Origin: Ipomoea triloba
Taxonomy: Eukaryota; Streptophyta; Magnoliopsida; Solanales; Convolvulaceae
Reading direction: 5' to 3'
Assembly: GCF_003576645.1 (NCBI RefSeq)
Contig: NC_044916.1
Coordinates: 16,689,334-16,753,333 of the forward strand
DNA length: 64,000 nucleotides
The translations under genes were made by a program, and so were the position numbers. This document shows, piece by piece, positions 19,479 to 31,480 of this stretch; the stretch's first letter is position 1; each line of letters opens with the position of its first letter. Below the pieces are notes generated by a model that saw only the letters and a program-made list of their open reading frames with translations, did not search any database and had not been told where the DNA came from.

Positions 19479-19819
19479 ATAAAAATATTTTAACTCATTC
19501 ATTCATAAGTTGTTATTATTATTATGAGAAAATATTTGATGCACCGTCGGTGTATAGCATCTATGCATCAACGGTGAACCAAAACTTGACACCTCATTAA
19601 AAAGTAAAGTCAAAGTGGTCCAAGTCCCTTTTAGCGAATTATAATAATTTTTAATATATTATAATTAATTAATCTAATTAAAACGGAATATTCCAATACA
19701 ATACTTGGGAATTACTCCGTATTATTATCATCCTCTTCCTAACATAGTGTTTCACATGGCCTTTCTACCGGTACAGATGGTCCGGTTGAAATTTGATTTG
19801 GGTTTTGGTGAAACTCTGG

Positions 19820-20060
19820 TAGTTCCCTATATATACATAGATGCATACCCAGACCTCCCTGCATGAAGGAAGATTTTTAAGTCAAACTTACATTATGGAA
19901 GGGACTACTATGACATAGTAATTAATTACTTCGAATTATTATCATCCTCTTCCTCTGTCTACGAAAACGATGGAGAACAGGGGAAGCATGCAATGGGAAG
20001 TTTTGGGAAAGCTGAGAAATGAGAATGCGCTTCCATTAAGAGCATACATTTTACGTTTAG
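19820..20060 (+). pseudogene. Promoter and first-exon-like fragment in the long-TIR element
   Basis: A TATA-like CCCTATATATACATAGATGC at about 19827 precedes an ATG at 19970 that opens MENRGSMQWEVLGKLRNENA and runs about 29 codons into the SINE. I do not recognise the protein. The region could be a captured gene start. The phrase ATTATTATCATCCTCTTCCT occurs twice (about 19720 and 19936), so part of it was duplicated. Confidence 0.3.
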
Positions 20061-20075
20061 AAATTGTTACTCTTT

Positions 20076-20228
20076 TTTTTTTTTTTGAGTACTACTGACT
20101 CTGTTACACTTACTACTGAAGCACAACGAGTCAACAGTTGCCTCCACTGAGACTCGAAGCCACTTCCATCATCCATGTGGGAGTGTTAATCGGGACACCG
20201 AATGCCACTTGACCACAAGGTCTTTGGC
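20076..20228 (-). mobile_element. tRNA-derived SINE, complete, with 17-bp target duplication
   Basis: Minus strand: GCCAAAGACCTTGTGGTCAA then GTGGC (box A-like), GGCTTCGAGTCTCAGTGGAG (box B-like), and a terminal A-run. The flanks AGAAATTGTTACTCTTT (20059-20075) and AGAAATTGTTAGTCTTT (20229-20245) are a target duplication with one mismatch. Three further copies lie at about 53548, 54765 and 59757. Confidence 0.88.
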
Positions 20229-20301
20229 AGAAATTGTTAGTCTTTGATTACATGCCCACCGAAAACTCATCTGCTCTTCTTCATGGAATGCATTCATCTC
20301 C

Positions 20302-21247
20302 TGTAGGACATTTATATAGTAAAGGTGATTAATATTTCAGATGGACTACATGAAAGCTTAAATAATATTTGGAGTTGTGAAGTTATGAATATTATTTTAG
20401 TTTGGTAGAAAGTTAATTGGGAAATATATTGGATTAGCCGAATCCATGAATGGTCGAGTATATGGCCGAAGCCATGAGAATGGACGAATCCATGAAGCCG
20501 AATTCTTGTTGACATGGCCGAGTCCTTAAAATGTCAATTGGCCGAATTGTTGTTTGGTCGAATGTTTCGTGAATTGGCTGAATTGGCCGAATTCATGGCC
20601 GAGTTCATGAATTCATGAATTGGCTAATTTCATGAGTTCATTGCCTCGTTAAAATTGTTGCAATTGAAGGATTCAGTGAATCATTAAGGATTCGGCATCA
20701 TCATGCATGCGTGTATATATAATGTATATATTAATTTCCTTTTGCATGCATTGGAATATTAATTATTATATATTATAATATATAACTTTATTATATTTTC
20801 GCATGCAGTGTATGAACCTACAAAGGTACATAACTTAAGAAAATGTATATATTATACATAATTCATGTAATTATATTTTCAATATGGCAGATATATTATT
20901 TAAGATATATCTTGTGGAAGTTGGAGTTTCAAACTGCCATAAACTTCCATGTAACATCTCTCAACTGTTAGATTTTACATCTATAAATAGTTGGAGAATC
21001 ATCTGAAAGTGATACGCAATTACATTGCAGTATATACTTTGATATTTCACAGTTCATCAACTCTCCAGGAAGTTCTTATTTAAAGCAACTTAAGAAATTT
21101 GTTTCATCTTCTTGTATCTCATAAGATTAAATCTTGAAACCTCGTTGCTTTTGATAGAGGAAGATTTAAAGCTTATAGGAAAGTGATCACACGCCTGAAG
21201 ATCTCATTTCCTCACTTCCCTAAACCTCGTATACAAATTTACCAACA
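20302..21247 (+). repeat. 5' LTR of the copia element
   Basis: 946 bp. A TATA box TATAAATA at 20982-20989 should place the transcript start near 21015. U3 holds a cluster of GGCCGAAT/GTCGAAT-like and CATGAATTC motifs between 20435 and 20640. The end ACCAACA is followed by ATCTATAAGC, with no standard tRNA-Met primer site. Confidence 0.95.
20435..20640 (+). promoter_or_regulatory. Repeated GCCGAAT-like motif cluster in U3
   Basis: About a dozen variants of (G/T)GCCGA(A/G)T or GGTCGA, alternating with CATGAATT, lie within 200 bp upstream of the TATA box. They are preserved without change in the 3' LTR (25960-26165). Clustered short motifs in U3 often act as transcription-factor sites; which factor is unknown. 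Confidence 0.5.
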
Positions 21248-21264
21248 ATCTATAAGCTTTAAAT
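21164..21264 (+). promoter_or_regulatory. 15-bp inverted repeat spanning the U5 end and primer-binding region
   Basis: ATTTAAAGCTTATAG (21164-21178, inside the LTR) is the exact reverse complement of CTATAAGCTTTAAAT (21250-21264), which starts 2 bp after the LTR, where the primer-binding site should be. In the RNA leader this gives a stem with a 71-base loop. It may mask the primer site or mark unusual priming. The usual plant copia TGGTATCAGAGC is absent. Confidence 0.7.
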
Positions 21265-21278
21265 ACTGTTTCTGAGGA

Positions 21279-22157
21279 ATGATGAATTCTGGGTTCCTTG
21301 ACTTTGCTGTCAACATCCCAAAGTTGGAACACTTTGAAGGCGTGGGCTTTCGTAGACGGCAAAAGAAGATGAAGTTCCTTCTTGCGGCCCTGAATGTGGC
21401 ATATGTGCTGAGCACCCCGAAGCCAGTGGAACAAGAGAATGAGACGCTTGAAGCTACCCGTCGCCGGCTCAAGTGGGAAAATGATGATCTCTCCTGCCGT
21501 AACCATATTCTGAACGGTATATCTGACACCCTCTTTGATATTTATCAATATGAGGAATCCTCTAAGGACCTGTGGGATGTGCTTGAGGCAAAATATATAT
21601 CTAAGGATGCCTCTAGCAAGAAATTCCTGGTAAGTGAATTCAATGAATTCAAAATGGTGGACAATCGTTCTGTCATGGAACAATTCCATGAGATTGTTAG
21701 GATCCTTGGACAGATAAGGCAACATGACATGAATATGGATGACTCTATTGCCATTGCCAGTATCATAGACAAGTTGCCACCTTCATGGAAAAAGGTACAT
21801 CGTGCCTTGATGCAAAGGAAGGAAGAACTTACCATGGAGCAACTAGGTTCCCACCTGTATGTTGAGGAAAGGATCAGACAGAAGGAAAGTAAGAACAAAG
21901 GCGGTGCAAGGGTCACCGGGGCCTCGGGTTCTACTATCAACTTTGTTGATGAAGGCAAACCATATGGGAACCGCAAAGGGAAAGGTAAACCGGGAAAGGC
22001 CACAAAATCTTCTAAGTTTAAGAAGAATGGAAAAGGAAAAGGGAAGGCATCTGTTAAATGTTGGGTGTGCAACGGTCCACACTTTAAAAAGGACTGTGAA
22101 GTTTGGAAGAAACGAAAGGCACAAATGGAAGGTAAATCTTCTGATGATCATGGCTAA
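21279..22157 (+). pseudogene. gag: copia gag (capsid/nucleocapsid) region
   Basis: 292 codons encoding a capsid-type domain of plant copia Gag (KDLWDVLEAKYISKDAS, EFNEFKMVDNRSVMEQFHEI, then SWKKVHRALMQRKEELTMEQ). A zinc knuckle CWVCNGPHFKKDC near the end has spacing CX2CX3HX4C, one residue shorter than the usual CX2CX4HX4C. Gag forms the particle that packages element RNA. In most copia elements gag and pol are one frame. Here a TAA at 22155 and a TAG at 22251 cut it from the protease, though the frame itself continues. The ATG at 21279 follows the leader by 31 bp. The first residues are unusually short for this family. Confidence 0.9.
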
Positions 22158-23105
22158 GTAAGTGGCAAATGGAAACAAGGTAAATTTGTTAATCTTGTTT
22201 CTGATAGTATTGAAAATTTCATTGCTATGATATCTGAAAATTGTGTCATGTAGACTGATGACTCGTGGTGGGTTGACGCTTGGGCAACCAAACATGTCTG
22301 CAAAGATATAAATCTATATAAGGTTTATAAAAGTCTGGAAGATGGTCCAAGCCTGTACATGGGAAATGATTCCATGGTGAAAGTGAAAGGGATTGGACAA
22401 GTTGAGTTGTTGCTTACTTCTGGAAAGAAATTAACACTCACAGATGTGTATCATGCCCCAGATGTTAGAAAAAATTTAGTTTCTAGCATTGTATTAAACA
22501 AGTGTGGTTTTAAACTTGTGTTTGAAGCAGATCGTTTTATTTTATCCAAGGCCGGTACGTTTGTAGGCCAAGGATTTCTATGCTGTAATATGTTTAAACT
22601 AAACATTAGTAAAGTTGATGGTTCTGTTTACACAGTGTGTTCATCATCTTTATGGCATTCACGATTGTGTCATGTAAATTATTTTCGTTTATTTGACATG
22701 GCTAAAGATGGATTAATTCCATCGTTTGATTTGAACAAAGAACCATGTAGTGCATGCATGTTAAATAAAATAACTAGGAATCCTTTTCCTATTATAAAAA
22801 GAAATTCAAATTTACTTGAATTAGTGCACAGTGACTTGTGTGATTTTCATAGCACCCCTTCACTAGGAAATAAAAAATATGTTGTCACCTTTATTGATGA
22901 CTATTCAAGATATTGCTATGTATACCTCCTGCATTCTAAGGATGAGGCCTTAGAAAAATTTAAAATATTTAAATTGGAGGTGGAATTGCAAACTAGTCAG
23001 TTAGTAAAAATATTAAGAACTGACAGAGGTGGTGAGTATTATGGCCCACTATTTTTCCAATCTGTGGGTATCATTCATGAGACCACAACACCCTATACAC
23101 CATAG
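22158..23105 (+). pseudogene. pol: copia protease and integrase N-terminal part
   Basis: The frame continues from gag. After the TAG at 22251 comes TDDSWWVDAWATKHVCKD, the protease active-site region. Copia proteases have D-S-G here; this copy has D-A-W, so it should be inactive. Then follow the GAG-pre-integrase region (LWHSRLCHVNYFRLFDMAKD, CSACMLNK) and the integrase core with its catalytic Asp residues in HSDLCDF and LRTDRGGEYY. The frame stops at a TAG (23103) just after TTPYTP, in the middle of the catalytic region. Intact integrase would insert the cDNA. Confidence 0.88.
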
Positions 23106-24670
23106 CAAAATGGTTTATTGGTGTAGTAGAAAGGAAAAATAGAGTACTCAAGGAAATGATCAACTACATGTTATTAGTTTCCGGTCTGAGTGAAGGTTTC
23201 TGGGGAGAAGCCATGTTGACTGCATGTTATGTTCTCAATAGAGTTCCTAACAAAAGAAATAGGGTAACTCCCTATGAACTTTGGCACAACAGAAAACCCA
23301 ACTTGAATTATTTAAAAGTCTGGGGGTGTAGGGCCGTGGTATGGTTGCCCGATCCTAAACGAAAGGCTCTGGGAGAACAAGGCATTGATTCTATTTTTAT
23401 AGGATATGCAGTACACAGTAAGGCATACCGGTTCTATGTTATAGAACCAAATGACTTTGTTTCGGTTTATACCGTAATAGAGTCCCGGGATGCTATTTTT
23501 GATGAAAATAGATTCTCATCAATAAATAGAACCAAGGATTTAATTCCTAGTTCTAGTGGGTCCAAAGTTGATGATCAAATTCATGATCATGCAGTGTCAA
23601 AGGAACCTGAACTTAGAAAAAGTAAAAGAGCAAGGAAAGGAAAAACATTTGGTCCAGACTTCCAAATGTATTTAATTGAAGGATCAAGGGAGTCTTCAGA
23701 GACTAAAAATCTATATTATTTTAATATTGAAGATGATCCTAAGACCTTTGAGGAAGCTGTGAATTCTCATGATGTTGCTCTCTGGAAAGAAGTAATTAAT
23801 GGTGAGATGGATTCCATAATGGGGAATAATACTTGGATTTTGACTAATCCACCAAATGGTTATAAACCCATAGGCTGCAAGTGGATTTTCAAAAAGAAAA
23901 TGAATGTTGATGGTTCAATCGACAAATTTAGGGCCAAGCTTGTCACACAAGGCTTTAAACAAAAAGAAGGAGTTGACTTCTTTGACACTTATGCGCCAGT
24001 AGCAAGGATTGCTACTATTAGATTTTTAATTGCCATTTCGGCTATACACAATCTAGTAATTCATCAAATGGATGTTAAGACTGCATTCTTAAATGGTGAA
24101 TTAGAGGAGGAGGTTTACATGAAGCAACCAGAAGGTTTCGTGGTTGCAGGACAAGAGCATAAAGTTTGCAAATTAATTAAGTCACTTTATGGCTTAAAAC
24201 AGGCCCCTAAGCAATGGCATGATCGGTTTGATCAAGTGGTGCTACCTAATGGGTACAAAATAAATCAGTCTGATAAATGTATCTACATTAAATTTAATAA
24301 CCAACGACAAGGGGTTATTATTTGCTTGTATGTAGATGACATGTTGATTTTTGGAACTAGTCTGGAAAAGGTTAAGGAAACTAAAGAGTTTCTTAGTTCC
24401 AGTTTCTCCATGAAAGATTTAGGAGAAGCAGAAGTTATTCTTGGAATAAGAATAACTAAAGTACGGGATGGTGTTAGATTAACACAAGCTCATTATATTG
24501 AGAAAGTGTTAAAAAGATTTAATCACTTGACTGGTTCTCCAGTTTCTACTCCTATGGATCCTTCATTGAAATTAATTCCAAATGAAGGTGATCCAGTTTC
24601 TCAGTTGGAGTATTTATACAATGACAAGTACTCGTCCCGATATTGCATTTGCAGTAGGGAAGATGAGTAG
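23106..24670 (+). pseudogene. pol: copia integrase C-terminal part and reverse transcriptase
   Basis: After a frameshift between 23106 and 23123 the frame resumes at VVERKNRVLKEMI, the end of the integrase core. It continues through the integrase tail (WGCRAVVWLPDPKRKALGEQ, IFIGYAVHSKAYRFYVIEP) into reverse transcriptase. RT motifs are clear: CKWIFKKKMNVDGS, MDVKTAFLNGELEEEVYMKQ, SLYGLKQAPKQWHDRF and the catalytic CLYVDDMLIFG. The frame is lost at about 24610, where a short deletion removes the usual residues before MTSTRPDIAFAVG. RT copies element RNA into DNA. The catalytic box is intact, but the polyprotein is not. Confidence 0.92.
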
Positions 24671-25246
24671 ATACACTAGTAATCCTAGTGCAATGCATTG
24701 GATGACATTAAAAAGAATATTGAAATATTTGAATAAAACCATTAATTATGGTTTATTATATTCAAAAGATATTTCCATCCTGGAAGGATATTCTGATGCT
24801 AGTTAGATATCAAATCAGGAAGATTATTCCTCAACTAGTGGATGGGTTTTTCTGCTTGGAGGAGGTTCAATTTCCTGGGCTTCTAAAAAGCAAAGTTGCA
24901 TTTCAGATTCAACTATGACATCTGAATTTATTGCATTAAATTAGCTTCTGCATGCAAAGAAGCTGAGTGGCTAAGGAATTTAATCATGGAAATTCCAGTT
25001 TGGCCAAAACCGATGTCGCCAATTTTGGTACATTGTGACAGCGCTACTACACTGGCCAAAGCATATAACAATGTTTATAATGGCAAGTCAAGACACATAG
25101 GCATGCGACATAGCTATGTGCGGGAGCTCCTAATTAATGGTGTTGTAGCACTAGACTTTGTACGGTCCCGGTTCAATTTAGCGGATCTGTTTACTAAAGC
25201 CTTGGCAAGGGACATGGTTTTAAAGACATCGGAAGGGATAGGTTAG
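24611..25246 (+). pseudogene. pol: copia RNase H region
   Basis: Pieces in two frames: MTSTRPDIAFAVGKMSRYTS to ILEGYSDAS (stop TAG at 24804), then [20 protein letters not shown] with a stop near 24942, then HCDSATTLAKAYNN, SRHIGMRHSYVRELL and FNLADLFTKALA to the terminal TAG at 25244. RNase H removes the RNA strand during reverse transcription. The order and spacing are those of copia elements. Confidence 0.88.
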
Positions 25247-25286
25247 AAACCCGAGTCTAGTCAAGAGGTAAAGGAAAGCACAACTC

Positions 25287-25362
25287 ACGCCTAAGTTATT
25301 ACGTTAGGTCTTGAGTTCAATGTTACGCCTAAGTTATTACGTTAGGTCTTGAGTTCAATGTT
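25287..25362 (+). repeat. 38-bp direct tandem duplication
   Basis: ACGCCTAAGTTATTACGTTA followed by GGTCTTGAGTTCAATGTT occurs twice back to back in the 3' untranslated region. Confidence 0.95.
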
Positions 25363-25816
25363 GATGAGTACTTTATTAATTGGCTGCAAGTACTAAATAA
25401 AAGGTATCCCTGAAGTCAGTACTTGGTCTGCATGGGTGTAGGGATGAGTTTTACTCTTAACTAATCTTTTGAAAAAATGCTTGGTGTAGGGCATGATATA
25501 AAAGATTAGCCTATGTGAGCATGAGGTGTGGCCGCTTCAACAAGCTTTGGGTTTGGCTTGGATATGCTCATGAAAGGATACGGACACAGGGCCTTTAAAT
25601 AGTGTCAAGTTTTTGAGTTGTTGTAATTGTAAAACTTGTGTGTATTTTACCTACATTTCTTCAAAGAGACTGCGTGATTCAAGGTTCGTCCATCACTGCA
25701 ATCCAAATTGATGTATCGCGTATTATACTATGTGAAAGTTCAATCTTTAAGACACTTTCATTTATGCATGAGTTTTTGATTTATCTTGGTACAGTAATAA
25801 TTTTTACTATGTAAAT

Positions 25817-25826
25817 GGAGGAGGAA
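25817..25826 (+). promoter_or_regulatory. Polypurine tract of the copia element
   Basis: GGAGGAGGAA lies immediately before the 3' LTR start TGTTGG, where plus-strand DNA synthesis is primed. Confidence 0.88.
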
Positions 25827-26776
25827 TGTTGGACATTTATATAGTAACGGTGATTAATATTTCAGATGGACTACCATGAAAACTTAAATAATATTTGGAG
25901 TTGTGGAGTTATGAATATTATTTTAGTTTGGTAGAAAGTTAATTGGGAAATATATTGGATTAGCCGAATCCATGAATGGTCGAGTATATGGCCGAAGCCA
26001 TGAGAATGGACGAATCCATGAAGCCGAATTCTTGTTGACATGGCCGAGTCCTTAAAATGTCAATTGGCCGAATTGTTGTTTGGTCGAATGTTTCGTGAAT
26101 TGGCTGAATTGGCCGAATTCATGGCCGAGTTCATGAATTCATGAATTGGCTAATTTCATGAGTTCATTGCCTCGTTAAAATTGTTGCAATTGAAGGATTC
26201 AGTGAATCATTAAGGATTCGGCATCATCATGCATGCGTGTATATATAATGTATATATTAATTTCCTTTTGCATGCATTGGAATATTAATTATTATATATT
26301 ATAATATATAACTTTATTATATTTTCGCATGCAGTGTATGAACCTACAAAGGTACATAACTTAAGAAAATGTATATAGTATACATAATTCATGTAATTAT
26401 ATTTTCCATATGACAGATATATTATTTAAGATATATCTTGTGGAAGTTGGAGTTTCAAACTGCCATAAACTTCCATGTAACCTCTCTTAACTGTTAGATT
26501 TTACATCTATAAATAGTTGGAGAATCATCTGAAAGTGATATGCAATTACATTGCAATATACTTTGATATTTCACAGTTCATCAACTCTCCAGGAAGTTCA
26601 ATTCTTATTTAAAGCAACTTAAGAACTTTGTTTCATCTTCTTGTATCTCATAAGATTAAATCTTGAAACATCGTTGCTTTTGATAGAGGAAGATTTAAAG
26701 CTTATAGGAAAGTGATCACACGTCTGAAGATCTCATTTCCTCACTTCTCTAAACCTCGTATACAAATTTACCAACA
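25827..26776 (+). repeat. 3' LTR of the copia element
   Basis: 950 bp, with the same landmarks as the 5' LTR (TATAAATA near 26508). Differences from the 5' LTR include an extra AATTC-type insertion near 26603 and a missing TA near 26558. Confidence 0.95.
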
Positions 26777-27299
26777 TCTCCCTCTCTTAATTTCTTGGTA
26801 ATATTTTTAAATTTTTTTATTACCATTTTTGCATTCTTTTTCCTCTGAGATTTAATTTAGCTTAGACCCCGTTTGTGCAATCCATTTTTCCTTCACTCAA
26901 GCTCTTCCCATTACCTTCCCATTACGGCAGGCGAATAGGCACAACAACGGCGAGAATCTTAAATCGTTCTTAGGGCTGTTTTCCGATGCTGGACAACAAC
27001 AAGAAGCAACATCATCCCATCCCGTGCTTCCCCACTTTAAAATCCTAAGCATTGATGCATTGTATTGGAATTTTAGTTTTAATTATATTAAATAATTAAT
27101 TTTTAAATTAATTAATTATAATATATTAAGAATTATTATAATTTGATAAAAGGGATCTGAACTACTTTGACTTTACTTTTTAATGAGGTGTCAAGTTTTG
27201 ATTCACCGCCGGGGTCTAGATGCTATACATTGGCGGCGGTGCATCAAATATTTTCTCATTATTATTATTATTAATATACTCTAATTTTTTATAAAATAT

Positions 27300-27560
27300 T
27301 TCTCTCTCCCACACATTAGAGACGAATCAATGAGAACCATATGCGTAGGAGAGAACTGAAAATTAATGTTAAAAAGGTAAAATTACTTGTACTTTTAGGT
27401 GATTTTACTTGCACTGTTTACTTGCACAGTTGCACCAACTACTTGCACTTTTAACACATGTTACTTGTACCAAAGTTTGAGAATAATACCACTACATCTT
27501 TTTAAAAAAAAATACATCTGATTCATTAAATCTACGCACATGGACAAATCAAATTATCAT
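27300..27560 (-). mobile_element. Partial (TA)n-clan element, family A-like
   Basis: Read on the minus strand: GTAGATTTAATGAATCAGAT, an A/T-run, GATGTAGTGGTATTATTCTC, AAACTTTGGTACAAG, then AGTGCAAGTA repeats and CAGTTCTCTCCTACGCATAT. The order matches 4305-4400 of the composite element (GATCAATGAATCAGATGC, A-run, GATGCGGTGGCATTTTCGTA, AAACTTTGGTGCACC). It abuts the end of the long-TIR element. No (TA)n is left at its sides. Confidence 0.6.
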
Positions 27561-27874
27561 TAATGTAGACATGCGTCATGTTTTGTCATTTAACATCCAT
27601 CACTCCCGCTCTTAACAACTAGTTTTATTAAATAGTTCAGTTTAGCTTTGTTAAAAACCATATTTTCTATAATTAATGACACCACAACCCACTAGATATT
27701 AGTCAATACAAGAAAAAATAATATAAAACTCTGAAACTGATAATTGGCCTCTTGATGAATAAAAATCTAAAAATAATTAAAATAATTTTTAAAAAATTAA
27801 AATTAAAAAAAAAAAAAAACACACACACACTAATAAAGCAAAAGTTGTTTTGTGAAAGAAGTTGAGTTTCTATA

Positions 27875-27905
<31 letters not shown>

Positions 27906-27987
27906 TATTAATTAATTAATTAATTAATTAATTAAATTTGATTCATCCACATGTTTTCTATCAAGGTGGCAAGGGTATTATTAAGGG
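27561..27987. other. AT-rich spacer with (CA)n, (AAT)n and (TTAA)n runs
   Basis: Simple repeats at about 27821-27831 (CA), 27876-27904 (AAT) and 27907-27935 (TTAA). No gene is seen. Confidence 0.7.
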
Positions 27988-27988
27988 C

Positions 27989-29166
<1,178 letters not shown>

Positions 29167-29299
29167 TTTTTTAAATTTTTAAAATTTGTTATTTTAATAG
29201 TTTATTATTAAAAATTATTTTAAAATGCCAACTCACCGTTCACATAAGCAAGTAACCTTAAAAAATGCATGGTAACCTGCTATCAGGTGAAATTGCATA

Positions 29300-29772
29300 C
29301 ATTTAGTGCAAATTATATCGTGGACCGCGCATCAAAACGACGTCATTTTGATTAATAAAAATAGACAGATGAAACGACTTCCGTTCCGCGCCATTCACTT
29401 TCAGTTCATATACACTGCAGTTGCATTTCAACACAACTACAGTGACATTTCGATATACCTACAGTTTCATTCGATAATATAAAAACACAAATGTGAAACT
29501 GTTATTCAGTATTAGTTCATATACACTGCAGTTACATTTCAACACAACTACATTTACATTTCGATATAACTACAGTTTCATTCGATAATATAAAATACAA
29601 ATGTGAAACTGTTATTCAATATCAGTTCATATACACTGCAGTTACATTTCAACACAACTACAGTTACATTTCGATATAACTATAGTTTCATTCGATAATA
29701 TAAAAACAAATGTAAGGCAGTATCTTTTGAGATGAACTGTAGCATCAATAACCGTGGTCCACGGTATAACAA
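29300..29772. mobile_element. Repeat element with GTGGACC-type inverted ends and a 111-bp tandem array
   Basis: The left end TTATATCGTGGACCGCGCAT and the reverse complement of the right end, TTATACCGTGGACCACGG, are inverted repeats. Most of the interior is a tandem array (29403-29708). Elements with similar ends lie at 32925, 46216 and 46826. Confidence 0.6.
29403..29708 (+). repeat. Tandem array, three units of about 111 bp
   Basis: AGTTCATATACACTGCAGTT starts each unit at 29403, 29514 and 29624. Within a unit, TACAGTT and TACATTTCGATATA give a finer internal periodicity. Confidence 0.92.
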
Positions 29773-30329
29773 CTGTACATTTAGAGTGTTCAGTGACCTA
29801 ATTACACTTTTTTTTTTTGTTTAGTGACCTAATTGCACTTTCAGGTTACATTCAGTGGCCAAATTGAACCTTATTCCGGAAAAAAAAAACAAAAAACAAA
29901 CAAACAAAGAGAAAAGAAGCTATGATATGCTCTTTTTATAAATTTAAGTATGTCATATCAAAAGAGAATAAAAAATAAAGTAAAAAGTGGGATTAATGAT
30001 AACTGAAATTATGTGATGCAGATATATAACACAATATGAAGTAATAAAAGAAGCTTCAGAATAAGTACATAGCTGAATTTGATAATGTAATTGGAGAACA
30101 CCTCCTAATTTGAGCGATCATGCCCAAAAACTTTTTCAATTAAGATTAACCCGTGATTTTTACAATTACAAGCAAGTTCAACAAATTACAAAATTAGATC
30201 TACCACCTATTTAGATATTAGCCTTATAAAACAACTTTATAAAAAAGTTTACAAGTAGATTTTGAACTAATTCTACCAATTAAAAATTGTAACCAACCTA
30301 AATTTTAACACATTTTGTACTAATATAAA
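29773..30329. other. Intergenic, with a small Mutator-MITE-like scrap
   Basis: At 29785-29870 the phrase AGTGACCTAATT(A/G)CACTTT occurs twice, in the style of the GGTCC-containing MITE arms seen elsewhere. The rest is AT-rich and unassigned. Confidence 0.4.
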
Positions 30330-31001
30330 GGCTATGTTTGGCAAACCTAGCTGAAAAGATAGTTGAAAGCTGAAAAGTAGCTGAAAACTGAAAAGCTATA
30401 AGCTCGAAGCTGAAATCTGAAGAGTTGTTAAGCTAGTTGTTATGTTTAAAAGTGTTTGGCAAAATGAGCTTTTTGATAAGCTGATAAACGTAAAAAGACT
30501 AAAAAGGACATTTTCATACAATTTAAATAGTTCTAAATTTAAATAGATTTGTTTATATATTAAAATATAAAATAGTGAAATCAATATATTTTAATAAAAT
30601 ATAAAGTAAGAGCATATATTTGAAAACATATAAATTAAAACAAAATTTTTATAATTCATAAGATTAGTTCATACAAAAATTAATATTCAAACACAAATGT
30701 CAAATTGAAATTACAACAAAACATATTGAATAGAAAAAGTCAAAAAGGTTTAGCGAAAAAGGTTTTAATTGGGAATGGTAAATGATGTCATTTCTTTAAA
30801 ATAATAAGGTTAAAGATTGAAAAAAAAATTAGGAAGCTACTAGCTTATTTTGAAACGATACCTTAGGTAGCGCTAAAAAATAAGCTCTTATTTTAAGCTA
30901 CTAGCTTATTTTAGGAACATTAACAAACAGAGCTTATAGCTTATTAGTAGCTTAAAATAAGCTTATAAGCTCCTAAATAAGCTCTGCCAAACATAGCCAA
31001 A
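30330..31001. mobile_element. hAT-like MITE
   Basis: The left end GGCTATGTTTGGCAAACCTA and the reverse complement of the right end, GGCTATGTTTGGCAGAGCTT, are inverted repeats. The arms are full of AGCTTATAAGCT and AGCTGAAAAG motifs. The TTTGGCA-type terminus is frequent in plant hAT MITEs. Length about 670 bp. No 8-bp target duplication could be confirmed. Confidence 0.7.
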
Positions 31002-31480
31002 GTGGAACTTATTTATGCTGATTAAAAATCAGTCTTTTCCTGTTTTGAAAACTTCATTTTGTCTTCATTACAAAGAGTCAAAGATCCCTTTTTATAGTGG
31101 TTTTGGACACCACAAAAATATGGAACTTAATCCCATGTTACACCACAAAGATAGGGAGTTAATCTTATGCATGTTTCTAACCCATCTTTCACGTAGTGGG
31201 GTTGAAGGGATTAGTCTAAGCCACATCTTTGTTGAGAGATTTTTGCAATTTTTGCCATTTTAACAACTGTGGATAATACAAAATCAAATGTGAATGTTCT
31301 GATAAAAAGACTAAAAGTAGACTGTCACTTATAAATTTAAGATCAAAAGTAGAATTAACTCTTAAGAAAATAATCTATCAATCTCAAGTCTCAATTAAAT
31401 TAAGAGTAAATTTGATAGAGTAAGATTTGGAGGTACATGTAGTAAAATTCTTTAATTTAATAAGAAAAATGAATCCGAAG
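31002..31480. other. Region downstream of the dehydrogenase gene
   Basis: This includes the 3' flank of the minus-strand gene and, at about 31290-31363, a scrap (AAAGTAGACTGTCACTTATA... AGAATTAACTC) related to the right arm of the MITE at 54179-54719. No other coding feature is seen. Confidence 0.5.

Larger units (their letters stand above)
20302..26776 (+). mobile_element. Ty1/copia LTR retrotransposon, complete structure, coding region decayed
   Basis: Two LTRs (20302-21247 and 25827-26776) begin TGT and end ACA and are flanked by the 5-bp target duplication TCTCC (20297-20301, 26777-26781). By eye the LTRs differ at about 15 substitutions and 3 small indels (roughly 1.6%), so the insertion is fairly recent. 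The gene order gag-protease-integrase-RT-RNase H is that of copia elements. At least four stops, two frameshifts and a changed protease active site make it non-autonomous. It sits inside the long-TIR element. Confidence 0.95.
19513..27273. mobile_element. Long-TIR element interrupted by SINE and copia insertions
   Basis: The segment 19513-19720 (ATTATGAGAAAATATTTGAT...) is the reverse complement of 27062-27273 (ATCAAATATTTTCTCATTAT...) over about 200 bp with limited mismatches. Removing the copia element and its target duplication leaves an element of about 1.28 kb. The outer borders are TTA/TAA repeats, which suits the TTA preference of PIF/Harbinger-type MITEs but hides the exact end. The interior has short gene-like pieces (see 19970). 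Confidence 0.7.

Noticed and set aside
20076..20228. Possible tRNA gene from box A/box B-like words
   Set aside because: No cloverleaf can be completed, and the unit has an A-tail and a target duplication: it is a SINE.
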